Counted from the stretch's first letter, positions 1 to 7,396 are shown. The stretch: 14,997 nt of DNA from an uncultured Erysipelotrichaceae bacterium (GCA_902795875.1 CADBND010000150.1:1-14997), one strand, 5' to 3'. Program-made: numbers and translations. The notes: generated by a model not told the origin, from the letters alone.

Positions 1-255
1 ACCCTCTACCGGAAAGACGAAACGCTATACAAGGAAGCCCTGCACCTCGAAAACCCCCTCGATCCGACCGGCGCAGGAGATGCCTTTGCGGGCTGCTTCC
101 TCGCCTGTCTCATGGAAGGAATGAGCTATCACAAAGCTCTGTCCTACGCAAGCGTAAACGGTGCCTATGCCTGTACAATACCCGGTGGGACAGGAGGTGT
201 CGCCTCATTTGAAACACTTGAAGCATTCGCAAAGGAGAATGGCTATGAACTATGA
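1..255 (+). CDS. PfkB-family carbohydrate kinase, C-terminal part (5' end outside window)
   Basis: Only the last 84 residues are present; the frame is open to the left edge. The fragment carries the PfkB signature 2, DPTGAGDAFAG, at fragment residues 21-31. In this family the GAGD stretch forms the anion hole and its Asp (residue 27) is the base that activates the sugar hydroxyl for ATP-dependent phosphorylation. The enzyme is therefore very likely a cytosolic sugar kinase of the ribokinase/fructokinase type; the substrate-binding half is missing, so the sugar cannot be named. Its TGA stop overlaps the start of the SIS-domain gene by 11 bases, so the two are translationally coupled and probably act on successive steps of one pathway, for example phosphorylation and then isomerisation or deglycation of a sugar or sugar-amine. 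The family is clear; the substrate is unknown. Confidence 0.9.
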   Translation, partial: TLYRKDETLYKEALHLENPLDPTGAGDAFAGCFLACLMEGMSYHKALSYASVNGAYACTIPGGTGGVASFETLEAFAKENGYEL

Positions 256-1153
256 CCATATGGAAGACTGTTTTGCGACACTCACAGATAAAGTCGCCTA
301 TGCAATTGAAAACAGCGATCTGAATGAACTCTTTAAAAAGCTGGATGCGATCCAGGGACCGGTCCTGGTCTGTGGTGTCGGCGGATCGAGCGTCGTCGCA
401 TCCTTTCTCGCCAAAGTATTGCGGGAAAAAAGACATATCCTGGCAAACTTCATCTATCCCCGCGATCTGAACTACATGGATCTTACTCCCTACAAAAGCG
501 TGATCGCCGTATCCTACTCGGGAAGAAATATCGGTGTGGACGTTCTTTCAGAAACATCGCTTGAAAAATATCTTTTTACCGGAAACGCAAGGGAAGGCTT
601 TGGAAACATCCTGTACAAGATGCCTAAGGAAGAATCCTATGTCTCGATATCCGCAACGCTTGTACCGATCTGCCTTCTTTTTCTCTACTATCGATTTGAC
701 CCGGTCTTACTGGAAAAGATCCTTTCATCAGAGATAAACGAAAGTTCTTCTTCCTCAGCCTACGAAGTCATGTCAGGATATGAAACATCCACGGCAGCGA
801 TGATCCTGGAATCCTCCATCATTGAAGGAACGCTTGGCACCTGTATCATTCACGACAAATACAATTTCTGTCATGGACGGATCAATCTCTCCCGGATCAG
901 TGACTCCGATCTCATCTTTCTCAAGACAGACAGCGAACTTGATGAGATGCTGCTGAAGAACCTGAAATCTCATTTTACGAATATCATCTGTATCGATACG
1001 CCCTATCAAGACGTCATCACCGCCGACCTGCATCAGACTGTGAAAGCCATGAAACTGGTACGCAACATCGCCCGAAGTAAAAACATCGATATCTCGGACA
1101 TGAAAGAACTGCCGGACAACGATCTTTTCTACCGCTACGCAGGAAAAATGTGA
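245..1153 (+). CDS. SIS-domain sugar-phosphate isomerase/deglycase-like protein
   Basis: 302 residues. The first SIS (sugar isomerase) domain shows the phosphosugar loop GVGGSS at residues 44-49 and the second SIS element SYSG at 90-93. The second half has a motif around residues 203-212 (H-D-K-Y-N-F-C-H-G-R) that I associate with SIS proteins paired with sugar kinases. SIS proteins of this size isomerise, deaminate or deglycate phosphosugars in the cytosol; here the phosphosugar would come from the PfkB kinase whose stop codon it overlaps. I chose the ATG at 245 because AAGGAG ends about 7 bases upstream; the in-frame ATG at 239 sits almost on that site, and the longer in-frame extension to 161 lies inside the kinase gene. 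Substrate is unknown; a FrlB-like Amadori-product deglycase or an AgaS-like enzyme are possibilities, neither proven. Confidence 0.85.
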   Translation: MNYDHMEDCFATLTDKVAYAIENSDLNELFKKLDAIQGPVLVCGVGGSSVVASFLAKVLREKRHILANFIYPRDLNYMDLTPYKSVIAVSYSGRNIGVDVLSETSLEKYLFTGNAREGFGNILYKMPKEESYVSISATLVPICLLFLYYRFDPVLLEKILSSEINESSSSSAYEVMSGYETSTAAMILESSIIEGTLGTCIIHDKYNFCHGRINLSRISDSDLIFLKTDSELDEMLLKNLKSHFTNIICIDTPYQDVITADLHQTVKAMKLVRNIARSKNIDISDMKELPDNDLFYRYAGKM

Positions 1154-1173
1154 AACACTCTCGCCATATAAAA

Positions 1174-1206
1174 AAACAAGCTCTCTTTCTATAAGAGAGC
1201 TTGTTT
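1174..1206. terminator. Bidirectional intrinsic terminator between convergent genes
   Basis: A perfect 14-bp stem (1174-1187 with 1193-1206) closes a 5-base loop. The stem base is A-rich on the left and T-rich on the right, giving a U-run for transcripts in both directions. It lies between the SIS gene stop and the beta-galactosidase stop, so it can end both operons. Confidence 0.9.
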
Positions 1207-1208
1207 CA

Positions 1209-2978
1209 TTATTCCAGTATCTCATCGAAAAGTTTCGACAATATCTTCTCATCAAAGGATGAACCCAGATAGTAAGATACGCCCTTGCCGTAAAGATTTT
1301 TGACGGCAGCCGCATACTCACCGAAGGGATTGTCCTTCCAGGAGATCAGTTCTTCGCCTCCTCTTAAACTGAGCAGTTCCTCAAAGACATAACCCTCGCC
1401 TTCGAGATCTTTATAGACACAGGGACTGTACTGGTCATCCAGAAGAGATTCGTGCTCCTCGATCACACAACCCGTCAGATCCTCCAGATCCACCGGCAGA
1501 CGCTTGCCGAAGACCAGATTGTTGTCAGTATCCTTCCAGGCAGTCCTTGGCGTCAGCAGCACTTTTCCACCGCTTGCCACGTAATCCTTAAGCCTCTTCT
1601 TGAAATCATCAGACATGATGATCATATACGGAAGGATCGCAAGATCATAATCGGAGAAGTCATAAGAAGAATGTACAACGTCGCAGTTCACACCTCTTTT
1701 ATAAAGCTGTGCATACAGCTTCTGACATTCCTTCTCATAATCGAAGCGGTCCGACTGTCTCTGTATGGACATCGAAGAACGTGAATCGTAATCGTATACA
1801 ATGCACACCTTCGCTTGCGGACAGACGACTTCTTTTTCTTTTGCTTTCGCGAAGAAGTCTTTCGTCTCGTAATATTTGCGCCGTTTTTCGTTGTCCGCAT
1901 CCAGGATACCGAAACAGAACTGTTCCGCACCTTTCGTAAAACCGCGGAAACGGAAGAAGATCAGGCTCTCTACACCTCTGTCCAGAGAATCCAATGCCCA
2001 CTTTTCTGCTTCGCCTGGCTTCGGTGCATAACCGATATCATTATGTCCCTGCTGGCCCATGATCGACTCCGTGACCCAGAACGTCCCTCTTTTCAAGCCT
2101 CTGACAAAGTCCAGAGAGAAAGCCAGATCGGAATCAGAAAGCGGAGCCTTCTGTCCACCCCATACAGGATAGTTGTTGTAGGAAATGAAATCGACCTTCT
2201 CAGCCAGCATGAACGGATCGAAATGTTTCTTTATCGTACCGCCCGATATATCATGCGTGACCGGATGCCTGTCATCACAGGACTTGATCGCCTTGGCCAG
2301 CCCATCGATATAATTCACGATCGACTCGCTTTTGAAACGTTCCCATTCCAGACGAAGAGAAGGATTGTGTGGCACAAAAGAAGGCCTTGGAAGCGGGATC
2401 TGATCAAAAGAAGAATAGGTCTGTGTCCAGAAGGAAGTGCCCCATCTTTCATTCAGCTCCCGGATATCCGGATATCTCTTTTTCAGGAAAGAGATGAATT
2501 TCTTATGACAGCTGTCACAATAGCACATATCGGAGCCTTCATGTCCGATCTCGTTATCGACCTGCCAGGCCACGATCGCATCTTCATCCTTGTAGTGTTC
2601 GGCGAGCTTCTTCGCAAGCCGGATCCCCTTTTCGATATAGACATCACTGTTGACGCAATATCCTCTGCGGGCACCGAAAGGCTGTCTGTAGCCTCGTTCA
2701 TCCTCATTCATGACCTCCGGATATCTCTGATAGAGCCAGGAAGGCATCGTAGCAGTCGGAACGCACATCATCACTTTCAGACCGTGAGCTTTCGCCTTCT
2801 GGATCACCTCATCGAAAAAGGAAAAGTCATAGACGCCTTCGACCGGTTCAAAACGGTCCCAGGCAAAATCAGCGATCCGGATCAGATTGGCGCCAAGTTC
2901 GACGATATCATCGAGATCCTGATCAACTCTTTCCATTCCCCACTGTTCGGGATAATAGTCGACACCCAGATATCTCAT
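1209..2978 (-). CDS. Beta-galactosidase, glycoside hydrolase family 42
   Basis: 589 residues, cytosolic (no signal peptide). The GH42 TIM barrel spans about residues 1-390. The acid/base Glu is E143 in the VDNE motif and the nucleophile is E304 in WVTES. The four-Cys zinc site known from GH42 enzymes is present as C108, C152, C154 and C157 (C-Y-C-D-S-C). The glutamine-amidotransferase-like trimerisation domain follows at about 390-589. Most GH42 proteins run to roughly 650-690 residues and end in a small beta-sandwich domain C; this one stops without it. It hydrolyses terminal beta-D-galactosides, often oligosaccharides rather than lactose. It is the last gene of an operon with an MFS permease and an alpha/beta hydrolase and overlaps the hydrolase stop as ATGA. 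A GGTGA ribosome site lies about 7 bases before the ATG. The family call is firm; the exact galactoside is not known. Confidence 0.95.
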   Translation of the reverse strand: MRYLGVDYYPEQWGMERVDQDLDDIVELGANLIRIADFAWDRFEPVEGVYDFSFFDEVIQKAKAHGLKVMMCVPTATMPSWLYQRYPEVMNEDERGYRQPFGARRGYCVNSDVYIEKGIRLAKKLAEHYKDEDAIVAWQVDNEIGHEGSDMCYCDSCHKKFISFLKKRYPDIRELNERWGTSFWTQTYSSFDQIPLPRPSFVPHNPSLRLEWERFKSESIVNYIDGLAKAIKSCDDRHPVTHDISGGTIKKHFDPFMLAEKVDFISYNNYPVWGGQKAPLSDSDLAFSLDFVRGLKRGTFWVTESIMGQQGHNDIGYAPKPGEAEKWALDSLDRGVESLIFFRFRGFTKGAEQFCFGILDADNEKRRKYYETKDFFAKAKEKEVVCPQAKVCIVYDYDSRSSMSIQRQSDRFDYEKECQKLYAQLYKRGVNCDVVHSSYDFSDYDLAILPYMIIMSDDFKKRLKDYVASGGKVLLTPRTAWKDTDNNLVFGKRLPVDLEDLTGCVIEEHESLLDDQYSPCVYKDLEGEGYVFEELLSLRGGEELISWKDNPFGEYAAAVKNLYGKGVSYYLGSSFDEKILSKLFDEILE

Positions 2979-3937
2979 TTTATCTCACCATCCAGCATTC
3001 TGTTGACAGCAGCGGTATACTCCTCTTTCGCCATCATATAAGCTGCCGCATGTCCGCATCCATCGACCAGAAGCAGTTCCTTGGGACCCTTTGCCGCCTT
3101 ATACATCTTCTCAGACATGAAACAGGGAACGAAGTGATCCTCCTTGCCATGGATAAACAGGATCGGCAGATCCGATCTGGCAACACAGTCTTCCCCGATC
3201 GAAGTATTGAAACTGATGCCCGTTATGATCACCGACCAGAACCAGGCCAGATCACCAAACGGGAAATAAGGAAGATGGTAGACATCCTTGATCAGATACT
3301 TGCTGATGGAAACGATCGAATCGAAACCGCAGTCATCGATGATACCGCACACGTTCTTCAGTCCCATATCGGCACAATGAATGACCGTAGCACCGCCCAT
3401 CGAAACTCCGTGCAGATAAATGCGGGGCTCATCATACATCTCATTGACCAGATCGACCCATTTTGCGACATCTCTCTTGTCATGTTCGGAAAAGCCCAGA
3501 TAAGTTCCTTCCGATTTTCCATGAGCCCTGTCATTGAGCAGAAGGACGGTAGAACCTCTCTTGCGGTAGATCTCCAGTCTGTCCGCAAAATCCTCCTGCA
3601 TCGAAGACTTATAGCCATGGACACAGATCACGACCTCCTTGGGATCTCCCTCAAGAAGATAGGCATATAAAGTCAGATTATCGAAAGAGCGGATCGTCAG
3701 TTCCTTCAGATCGAGCTTTTCAAATTCATCGATATATGCCGCCCTGAAGGCATAATACCTGCCGGCGGTAGGCCGCATCAGATCACTTTCCGAATCGATC
3801 GAAGAAGGATCGATCGCACTTTCCTTGTCCCCCTTTTTCTGGTCATTGTAAAGAAAGACCGAGTTAAAGACATAGTATCCTCCCACGAGGGAAAGGATGA
3901 CAAGAAGGACCAGAACGATAAGAATGATCTTTATCAT
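2975..3937 (-). CDS. Membrane-anchored alpha/beta hydrolase (esterase/peptidase-like)
   Basis: 320 residues. A hydrophobic segment at about residues 3-24 is a membrane anchor or uncleaved signal; no lipobox is seen. The alpha/beta-hydrolase core follows: oxyanion-region HGYKSS at 107-112, nucleophile elbow G-V-S-M-G with Ser179, acid Asp267 in HGKEDHFVP, and His296 in DGCGHAAAY. The full Ser-Asp-His triad is thus visible. Layout resembles the YqkD/BAAT-like hydrolases of Firmicutes, whose substrates are mostly unknown. It starts as ATGA on the stop of the MFS permease and ends as ATGA on the start of the beta-galactosidase, so it is locked inside a sugar-use operon. An inferred role is removal of an acyl group from an imported or surface-bound galactoside; the sequence alone does not prove this. 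Several cysteines in the catalytic domain argue mildly against a fully extracellular location. Confidence 0.85.
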   Translation of the reverse strand: MIKIILIVLVLLVILSLVGGYYVFNSVFLYNDQKKGDKESAIDPSSIDSESDLMRPTAGRYYAFRAAYIDEFEKLDLKELTIRSFDNLTLYAYLLEGDPKEVVICVHGYKSSMQEDFADRLEIYRKRGSTVLLLNDRAHGKSEGTYLGFSEHDKRDVAKWVDLVNEMYDEPRIYLHGVSMGGATVIHCADMGLKNVCGIIDDCGFDSIVSISKYLIKDVYHLPYFPFGDLAWFWSVIITGISFNTSIGEDCVARSDLPILFIHGKEDHFVPCFMSEKMYKAAKGPKELLLVDGCGHAAAYMMAKEEYTAAVNRMLDGEIK

Positions 3938-5343
3938 TTATCCACCTGAATATTGTCAAGATCGACGCCCTTGGTCTCTTTGACACGCAGCATCATGATG
4001 ACAAGCGCAATAGCCATCAAAGGCAGATAAGCGATCGTCAATACGACCGGAAGGTTCGTCGAACCCGCCAGCATCGTGACGACATTGTTATAGATCATAT
4101 TGAAACCGACACCGAACATTCCGATCAGCTGCATCGTACCGACGACGGAAGCACGCATCTCGGTCGGTGTGGATTCGGATGTGATGACGAAGAATATCAT
4201 GTCGGAAATCGACCACAGACCCGCAATGGAGATACCATAAGCCAGACCGACGATATAAGGATTGAGCGGAGCCAGACAGCCATAGGCGAATACGCCGAGA
4301 CCGACTGCTGCCCAAAGACCCAGGATCAAAGCAGACTTCTTTCTGCCCAGAGCATCCGTGATGAAACCGCCGATGATCGTGAAGATGCCGTTGATGACCG
4401 GATAGAACATCAGAATGATATTGACTGCATTGCTGTCCATGACACCGTTGTATCTGCCTGCTTCCAGCATCGGCTGATACTTGCCGGTATAACCCGTCGA
4501 AAACATCATCAGCAAGGCTACCAGAGCGATCGCTCTTGTCTGCCTGTTGCCCAGAATGAAACGGATCGCATCCCAGACGGAAACATTCTTTTTCCGCTGC
4601 TCTTCCTCTTCGTGTCTCTCTTCAGCGATCGCCGCGATCTTTTCTTCTTCGCTCGCCCTGAGATACTGCAATCTCTTCTGTGTATAGACCGGCGTCTCTC
4701 TGACAAAATAGATCGCCGCAAAACCGATCAGGAAAGCCAGAATGATCGGAATGATGAAGACATTCCTCCAGGTGGAAGGCACCGCATCATTGACGAACAG
4801 CTTCACGAACAGACCTAACAGAGACACTGAGATAAGTGCCAGCCCCTTGGTGATGGAACAGAGTTTTGCCCTATGCTCTTTTGGAGCACATTCCATGATA
4901 TAGATGACCTGTACATCGTTCGGCGTGAAGAACGTCAGAATGACGGTACCGATGATGTAGAGGGTAACAGACTTCGAAATGATGCATACCAGCATACCTA
5001 CACCCATGCCGAGCGTATTGATGACTAAGAAGGGCTTTCTTCCCAATCTGTCAGCCAGGGACTTGTAGAACGGCGAGATCAGATAGCTCGCATAGCCGAG
5101 CATCGTCGCAAAACCAAGCGTCGCCGTCGCGTTATCGAATTCACTGGACGGATAGACGACATTGAACAGATCACGGACCGTCTGTACTTCGACGATACCT
5201 CTGACGCTTGAAGCCAGTTCATCTACGATGTAGACGATACTTAAAACGATGATCAGGATCAGAAAATAGTGCTTATGGCTATGAAAAGCCTCATCCTTTT
5301 CAAGCCTTTCCAGCTCCCTTTTTTCTTTTTCAGCATTTGTCAT
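3934..5343 (-). CDS. MFS permease, probable galactoside/sugar transporter
   Basis: 469 residues with about twelve hydrophobic segments. The MFS motif A occurs after the second helix as D-R-L-G-R-K (98-103) and again in the second half as D-A-L-G-R-K, the usual duplicated signature. A long, highly charged central loop (about 222-253, rich in Glu, Arg and Lys) separates the two six-helix halves. The N-terminus is also charged (about 25 residues) and cytosolic. MFS proteins of this type import sugars or organic acids by proton or cation symport. It is the first gene of an operon ending in a GH42 beta-galactosidase, so the likely cargo is a galactoside that is cleaved inside. The ribosome site AAGGAG lies 10 bases before the ATG, and a TATAAT box lies 35-40 bases upstream. 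Family certain, substrate inferred from neighbours. Confidence 0.88.
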   Translation of the reverse strand: MTNAEKEKRELERLEKDEAFHSHKHYFLILIIVLSIVYIVDELASSVRGIVEVQTVRDLFNVVYPSSEFDNATATLGFATMLGYASYLISPFYKSLADRLGRKPFLVINTLGMGVGMLVCIISKSVTLYIIGTVILTFFTPNDVQVIYIMECAPKEHRAKLCSITKGLALISVSLLGLFVKLFVNDAVPSTWRNVFIIPIILAFLIGFAAIYFVRETPVYTQKRLQYLRASEEEKIAAIAEERHEEEEQRKKNVSVWDAIRFILGNRQTRAIALVALLMMFSTGYTGKYQPMLEAGRYNGVMDSNAVNIILMFYPVINGIFTIIGGFITDALGRKKSALILGLWAAVGLGVFAYGCLAPLNPYIVGLAYGISIAGLWSISDMIFFVITSESTPTEMRASVVGTMQLIGMFGVGFNMIYNNVVTMLAGSTNLPVVLTIAYLPLMAIALVIMMLRVKETKGVDLDNIQVDK

Positions 5344-5377
5344 ATTATGTTTACTCCTTAAACAGTTGACCTCTTCT

Positions 5378-5383
5378 ATTATA
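5378..5383 (-). promoter_or_regulatory. -10 box of the permease-hydrolase-galactosidase operon
   Basis: A perfect TATAAT on the minus strand. No good -35 is present: the hexamer 17 bases upstream, TTCTCG, lies inside the terminator stem of the preceding operon. The predicted start near 5371 would give a leader of about 28 bases with AAGGAG before the ATG at 5343. A weak -35 suggests low basal activity or an activator. Confidence 0.5.
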
Positions 5384-5389
5384 AAAGAA

Positions 5390-5409
5390 AACTTCTCTCA
5401 CGAGAAGTT
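5390..5409 (-). terminator. Terminator of the flavodoxin/acyltransferase operon
   Basis: An 8-bp stem (5402-5409 with 5390-5397) and 4-base loop, followed on the minus strand by TTCTTTT. The upstream arm overlaps the TAA stop (5408-5410) of the acyltransferase-like gene, and its U-rich tail runs directly into the -10 box of the next operon. Confidence 0.7.
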
Positions 5410-6238
5410 ATTTGGCGATGCTTTCATCCACCGGATCGGCGATCTTTTCCATCAGAACAGCAGGATCTTCAAGGATATGCTTCATCAGTTTCAGCGATTT
5501 CGCAAAATAGAAACCGTCAGCGATCCTTTCGTCCAGCGTGATCGTCATATCGACATAATCTCTTCCGTCTTTCTTGTAGATCGTACCGATCGTAGCCATC
5601 ATCGAATTGGTACCGAAATTGCTGAGATGATGATAACAGTTATCCGCACCGATGGAACCCAGATTGGAAAGAAGACAAGTCGTATAATTGGGATCACCCT
5701 TCTGCAGATCCTGCGGATAGATCCCATGATACTCCATCCTCGAAAGGATCCAGAAGAAGATCTCAAGAACGAAACGCGGCAGCTTACCGACAAACTCCAT
5801 TGTCTTATCCAAAGAATTGGAACCGGCGCTCCTGGCCTTCTTCACGTCACCGAGGATGATCTTGGAGACCTGATCCAGGTCCATATCCGGTGTCACCTTC
5901 AGTGTCATCAGTGTCTCTTCCGCCTCATCCGCAAAGCGCTGCTTCGCCACAAAAGACAGGGTGATATCGTTTCTTTGCCAGAATTTCCTGCCGGCAATGA
6001 AGATGTTCAGCTTATTGCGATGGTAGATCGTCCTGGCCACCGCCGTGCAGATACAATGGAAGAGCTTGTAGTTGCTTCCTGTCTCTTCATTGTGCTTCTT
6101 GATGAACTTCAGCAGTTCTGTGATATCAAACGTCGTTGTCGTGGAGACCTCAGCCTCCGTGCGCTTGGGCATCACGTAAGGAACAATAGAATGAAACGGA
6201 TCGGGATCCTTCAACAATACTGCATCTTTTCTTTTCAT
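5408..6238 (-). CDS. Stand-alone E2/CAT-like acyltransferase-fold protein lacking the catalytic His
   Basis: 276 residues with no lipoyl or E1/E3-binding domain. The protein matches the catalytic core of 2-oxoacid dehydrogenase E2 and chloramphenicol acetyltransferase: an early FHCICTAVART-type helix (60-70), the E2 core strand L-S-N-L-G-S-I-G (190-197), and the C-terminal motif that in E2 reads D-H-R-x-x-D-G. Here that motif is D236-E237-R238-I239-A240-D241-G242, so the catalytic His is Glu while Asp and Gly remain. With no E1, E3 or lipoyl partner nearby, it is not a normal pyruvate dehydrogenase component. It may bind CoA or an acyl donor without classical chemistry, or use another base. 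Its ATG lies 4 bases after the flavodoxin stop with a GGAG site across that junction, so the two are co-translated. Function unknown; fold assignment fairly sure. Confidence 0.8.
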   Translation of the reverse strand: MKRKDAVLLKDPDPFHSIVPYVMPKRTEAEVSTTTTFDITELLKFIKKHNEETGSNYKLFHCICTAVARTIYHRNKLNIFIAGRKFWQRNDITLSFVAKQRFADEAEETLMTLKVTPDMDLDQVSKIILGDVKKARSAGSNSLDKTMEFVGKLPRFVLEIFFWILSRMEYHGIYPQDLQKGDPNYTTCLLSNLGSIGADNCYHHLSNFGTNSMMATIGTIYKKDGRDYVDMTITLDERIADGFYFAKSLKLMKHILEDPAVLMEKIADPVDESIAK

Positions 6239-6242
6239 GCCA

Positions 6243-6749
6243 TTACTCCGCGAAAGCTTTGATCTTATCGTCAGCCTCGTATACGTTCACGCCTCTTATT
6301 GCCAGACCGTTTCCAATCTGCGCACCCTTCAATGCTCCCTGCATCTCCAGAAGGGAAATACCGAAAGTTCCTTCATCATTCGTGCAGAAAGGACGGATCT
6401 GCTTGCCCGAAAAATCGTACTGATCCAAAAAGGAAGCCACGACTCTGGGATAAGTCCTGTACCAGATCGGGAATCCGATATAGATCGTATCGTATTCATC
6501 CATATTGAGACGCGCACCCCCTTTTAAAGCGGGATGTTCATTGTTTTCGTCTTCTCTTCTGGCACGTCTGAGACAGTCATCGTATTTGAAAGGATAGGGT
6601 TCATCCTCTTCGATCTTGTATAAGTCGCCACCGGTATACTGTGCCAGCTTTTCCGCGACCACTTCCGTGTTTCCTTTCTTCAGTTCGACGATCTCGTTAT
6701 CCTGAAGATTTTCTCCCACATGTGAAAAATAAGCGATCAGTGTTTTCAT
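6243..6749 (-). CDS. Flavodoxin-like FMN protein
   Basis: 168 residues, cytosolic. It begins with the flavodoxin first strand and phosphate-binding loop: Y-F-S at 7-9, an insertion of about 16 residues, then G26-N-T-E. This split loop is typical of the Flavodoxin_4 type rather than classic short-chain flavodoxin. The FMN-contacting strand GFPIWY is at 92-97, and the last loop (C122-T-N-D-E-G) replaces the usual SGG turn. Such proteins carry electrons or reduce quinones or other small molecules using bound FMN. It is first in a two-gene operon with the E2-like protein, with a GAGGAG ribosome site 9 bases before the ATG and a TATAAT box upstream. The redox partner is not evident from neighbours. 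Confidence 0.88.
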   Translation of the reverse strand: MKTLIAYFSHVGENLQDNEIVELKKGNTEVVAEKLAQYTGGDLYKIEEDEPYPFKYDDCLRRARREDENNEHPALKGGARLNMDEYDTIYIGFPIWYRTYPRVVASFLDQYDFSGKQIRPFCTNDEGTFGISLLEMQGALKGAQIGNGLAIRGVNVYEADDKIKAFAE

Positions 6750-6777
6750 AAAAGATTTCTCCTCAACATCACCCTTT

Positions 6778-6783
6778 ATTATA
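6778..6783 (-). promoter_or_regulatory. -10 box for the flavodoxin operon
   Basis: A perfect TATAAT on the minus strand, 28-34 bases before the flavodoxin start. No convincing -35 lies 16-18 bases upstream (AAAGCC or TAAAGC). The 114-base divergent region to the queT-like gene holds this box and the plus-strand box at 6821-6829, and nothing else that I can see. Confidence 0.45.
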
Positions 6784-6820
6784 CATTACTTGGAACTTAA
6801 GGCTTTACGATCCTCAACTG

Positions 6821-6829
6821 TGTTACAAT
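6821..6829 (+). promoter_or_regulatory. Extended -10 promoter for the queT-like gene
   Basis: TGTTACAAT fits the extended -10 pattern TGnTANAAT. A start near 6836 gives a leader of about 28 bases with AAGGA at 6849-6853 and the ATG at 6864. The leader is too short to hold a preQ1 riboswitch, which often precedes queT genes in other Firmicutes. Confidence 0.45.
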
Positions 6830-6863
6830 ATCAATCGGCATTTGAGCCAAGGAAAACCTGTTT

Positions 6864-7343
6864 ATGAAAGAAAAAGAAACAGAATTATTAAAAACAGCCA
6901 TGATGGCCGCCATCTATACGGTTCTGTGTATCCTTTTACAACCGATCAGTTTCGGGCCGCTGCAATTCCGCCTTTCCGAGATCCTCTGCCTTTTATGTAT
7001 CGACCACAAATGGGCACTCTGGGGAGCGATCTTAGGATGCTTTCTCTCCAATACCTTCTTCGGCGGACTCGGAGTGATCGACATCGTCTTCGGAACACTG
7101 GCTACTGCCGTTGGCTGTATCCTCGCCTATCAACTGCGTCATATCCGCTTCAAAGGCTATCCGATCCTGTCCGCGATGATGATCGTCCTGGCCAATGCCA
7201 TCATCATCGGCATCGAACTCGGATTCATATTGAACACCAAAGACCTGATTGGCCTCTATATGTTGCAGGTCGGGACCGGCGAATTTGCGGTACTGGCCTT
7301 AGGCATGTTGTTCTACAAGCATCTCACAAAACTGATCCGATAA
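6864..7343 (+). CDS. queT: QueT-type ECF transporter substrate-binding (S) subunit, queuosine precursor uptake
   Basis: 159 residues, almost wholly hydrophobic, with about five to six membrane segments, the usual size of an ECF S-component. The sequence F30-G-P-L-Q-F-R-L-S-E39 after the first helix is the mark of the QueT family, followed by a glycine-rich helix with G-C-F-L-S-N (58-63). S-components bind the vitamin-like ligand and share an EcfA-EcfA'-EcfT module, encoded elsewhere. QueT proteins are linked to uptake of queuosine precursors (preQ0, preQ1 or queuine). The next gene is a nucleoside hydrolase, which supports a queuosine-salvage role. The start is set by AAGGA 10 bases upstream. 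A short terminator overlaps its stop, so expression of the hydrolase may rest partly on its own promoter. The family is a confident read; the exact ligand (preQ1 or queuine) is inference. Confidence 0.82.
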   Translation: MKEKETELLKTAMMAAIYTVLCILLQPISFGPLQFRLSEILCLLCIDHKWALWGAILGCFLSNTFFGGLGVIDIVFGTLATAVGCILAYQLRHIRFKGYPILSAMMIVLANAIIIGIELGFILNTKDLIGLYMLQVGTGEFAVLALGMLFYKHLTKLIR

Positions 7344-7363
7344 GCCTGCACAAGGCTTTTTTT
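7342..7363 (+). terminator. Short intrinsic terminator (or attenuator) between queT and the nucleoside hydrolase
   Basis: A 6-bp stem (7342-7347 with 7353-7358), 5-base loop, and seven T residues (7357-7363). The left arm overlaps the TAA stop of the queT-like gene. The stem is short, so readthrough into the next gene is likely. Confidence 0.6.
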
Positions 7364-7366
7364 AAC

Positions 7367-7375
7367 TGCTATACT
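7367..7375 (+). promoter_or_regulatory. Extended -10 box before the nucleoside hydrolase
   Basis: TGCTATACT is an extended -10. The hexamer 17 bases upstream of TATACT, TGCACA at 7347-7352, lies in the terminator loop and matches TTGACA at four positions. A start near 7382 would fall right at the GAGGTGA ribosome site (7382-7388), leaving a leader of only about 15 bases, so this promoter is tentative. Confidence 0.4.
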
Positions 7376-7396
7376 GAAACCGAGGTGAATACAACA

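Noticed and set aside
1815..3041. Open 408-codon plus-strand frame opposite the beta-galactosidase
   Set aside because: It is antisense to a gene with all GH42 motifs, has no ribosome site, and its translation is rich in Arg, Ile and Phe with no recognisable domain. Sparse TTA, CTA and TCA codons in the sense gene keep the opposite frame open.
5366..6262. Open 298-codon plus-strand frame opposite the acyltransferase-like gene
   Set aside because: Same cause; the sense strand has a recognisable fold, a ribosome site and a terminator, the antisense frame has none.
6836..6863. preQ1 riboswitch before the queT-like gene
   Set aside because: The leader predicted from the extended -10 is about 28 bases and shows no H-type pseudoknot pattern; no A-rich tail pairing with a short hairpin loop is seen.
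6842..7396. In-frame upstream extension of the nucleoside hydrolase through the queT-like gene
   Set aside because: The other frame encodes a clear QueT protein with its own ribosome site; the hydrolase homology and GAGGTGA site fix the start at 7397. No fusion.
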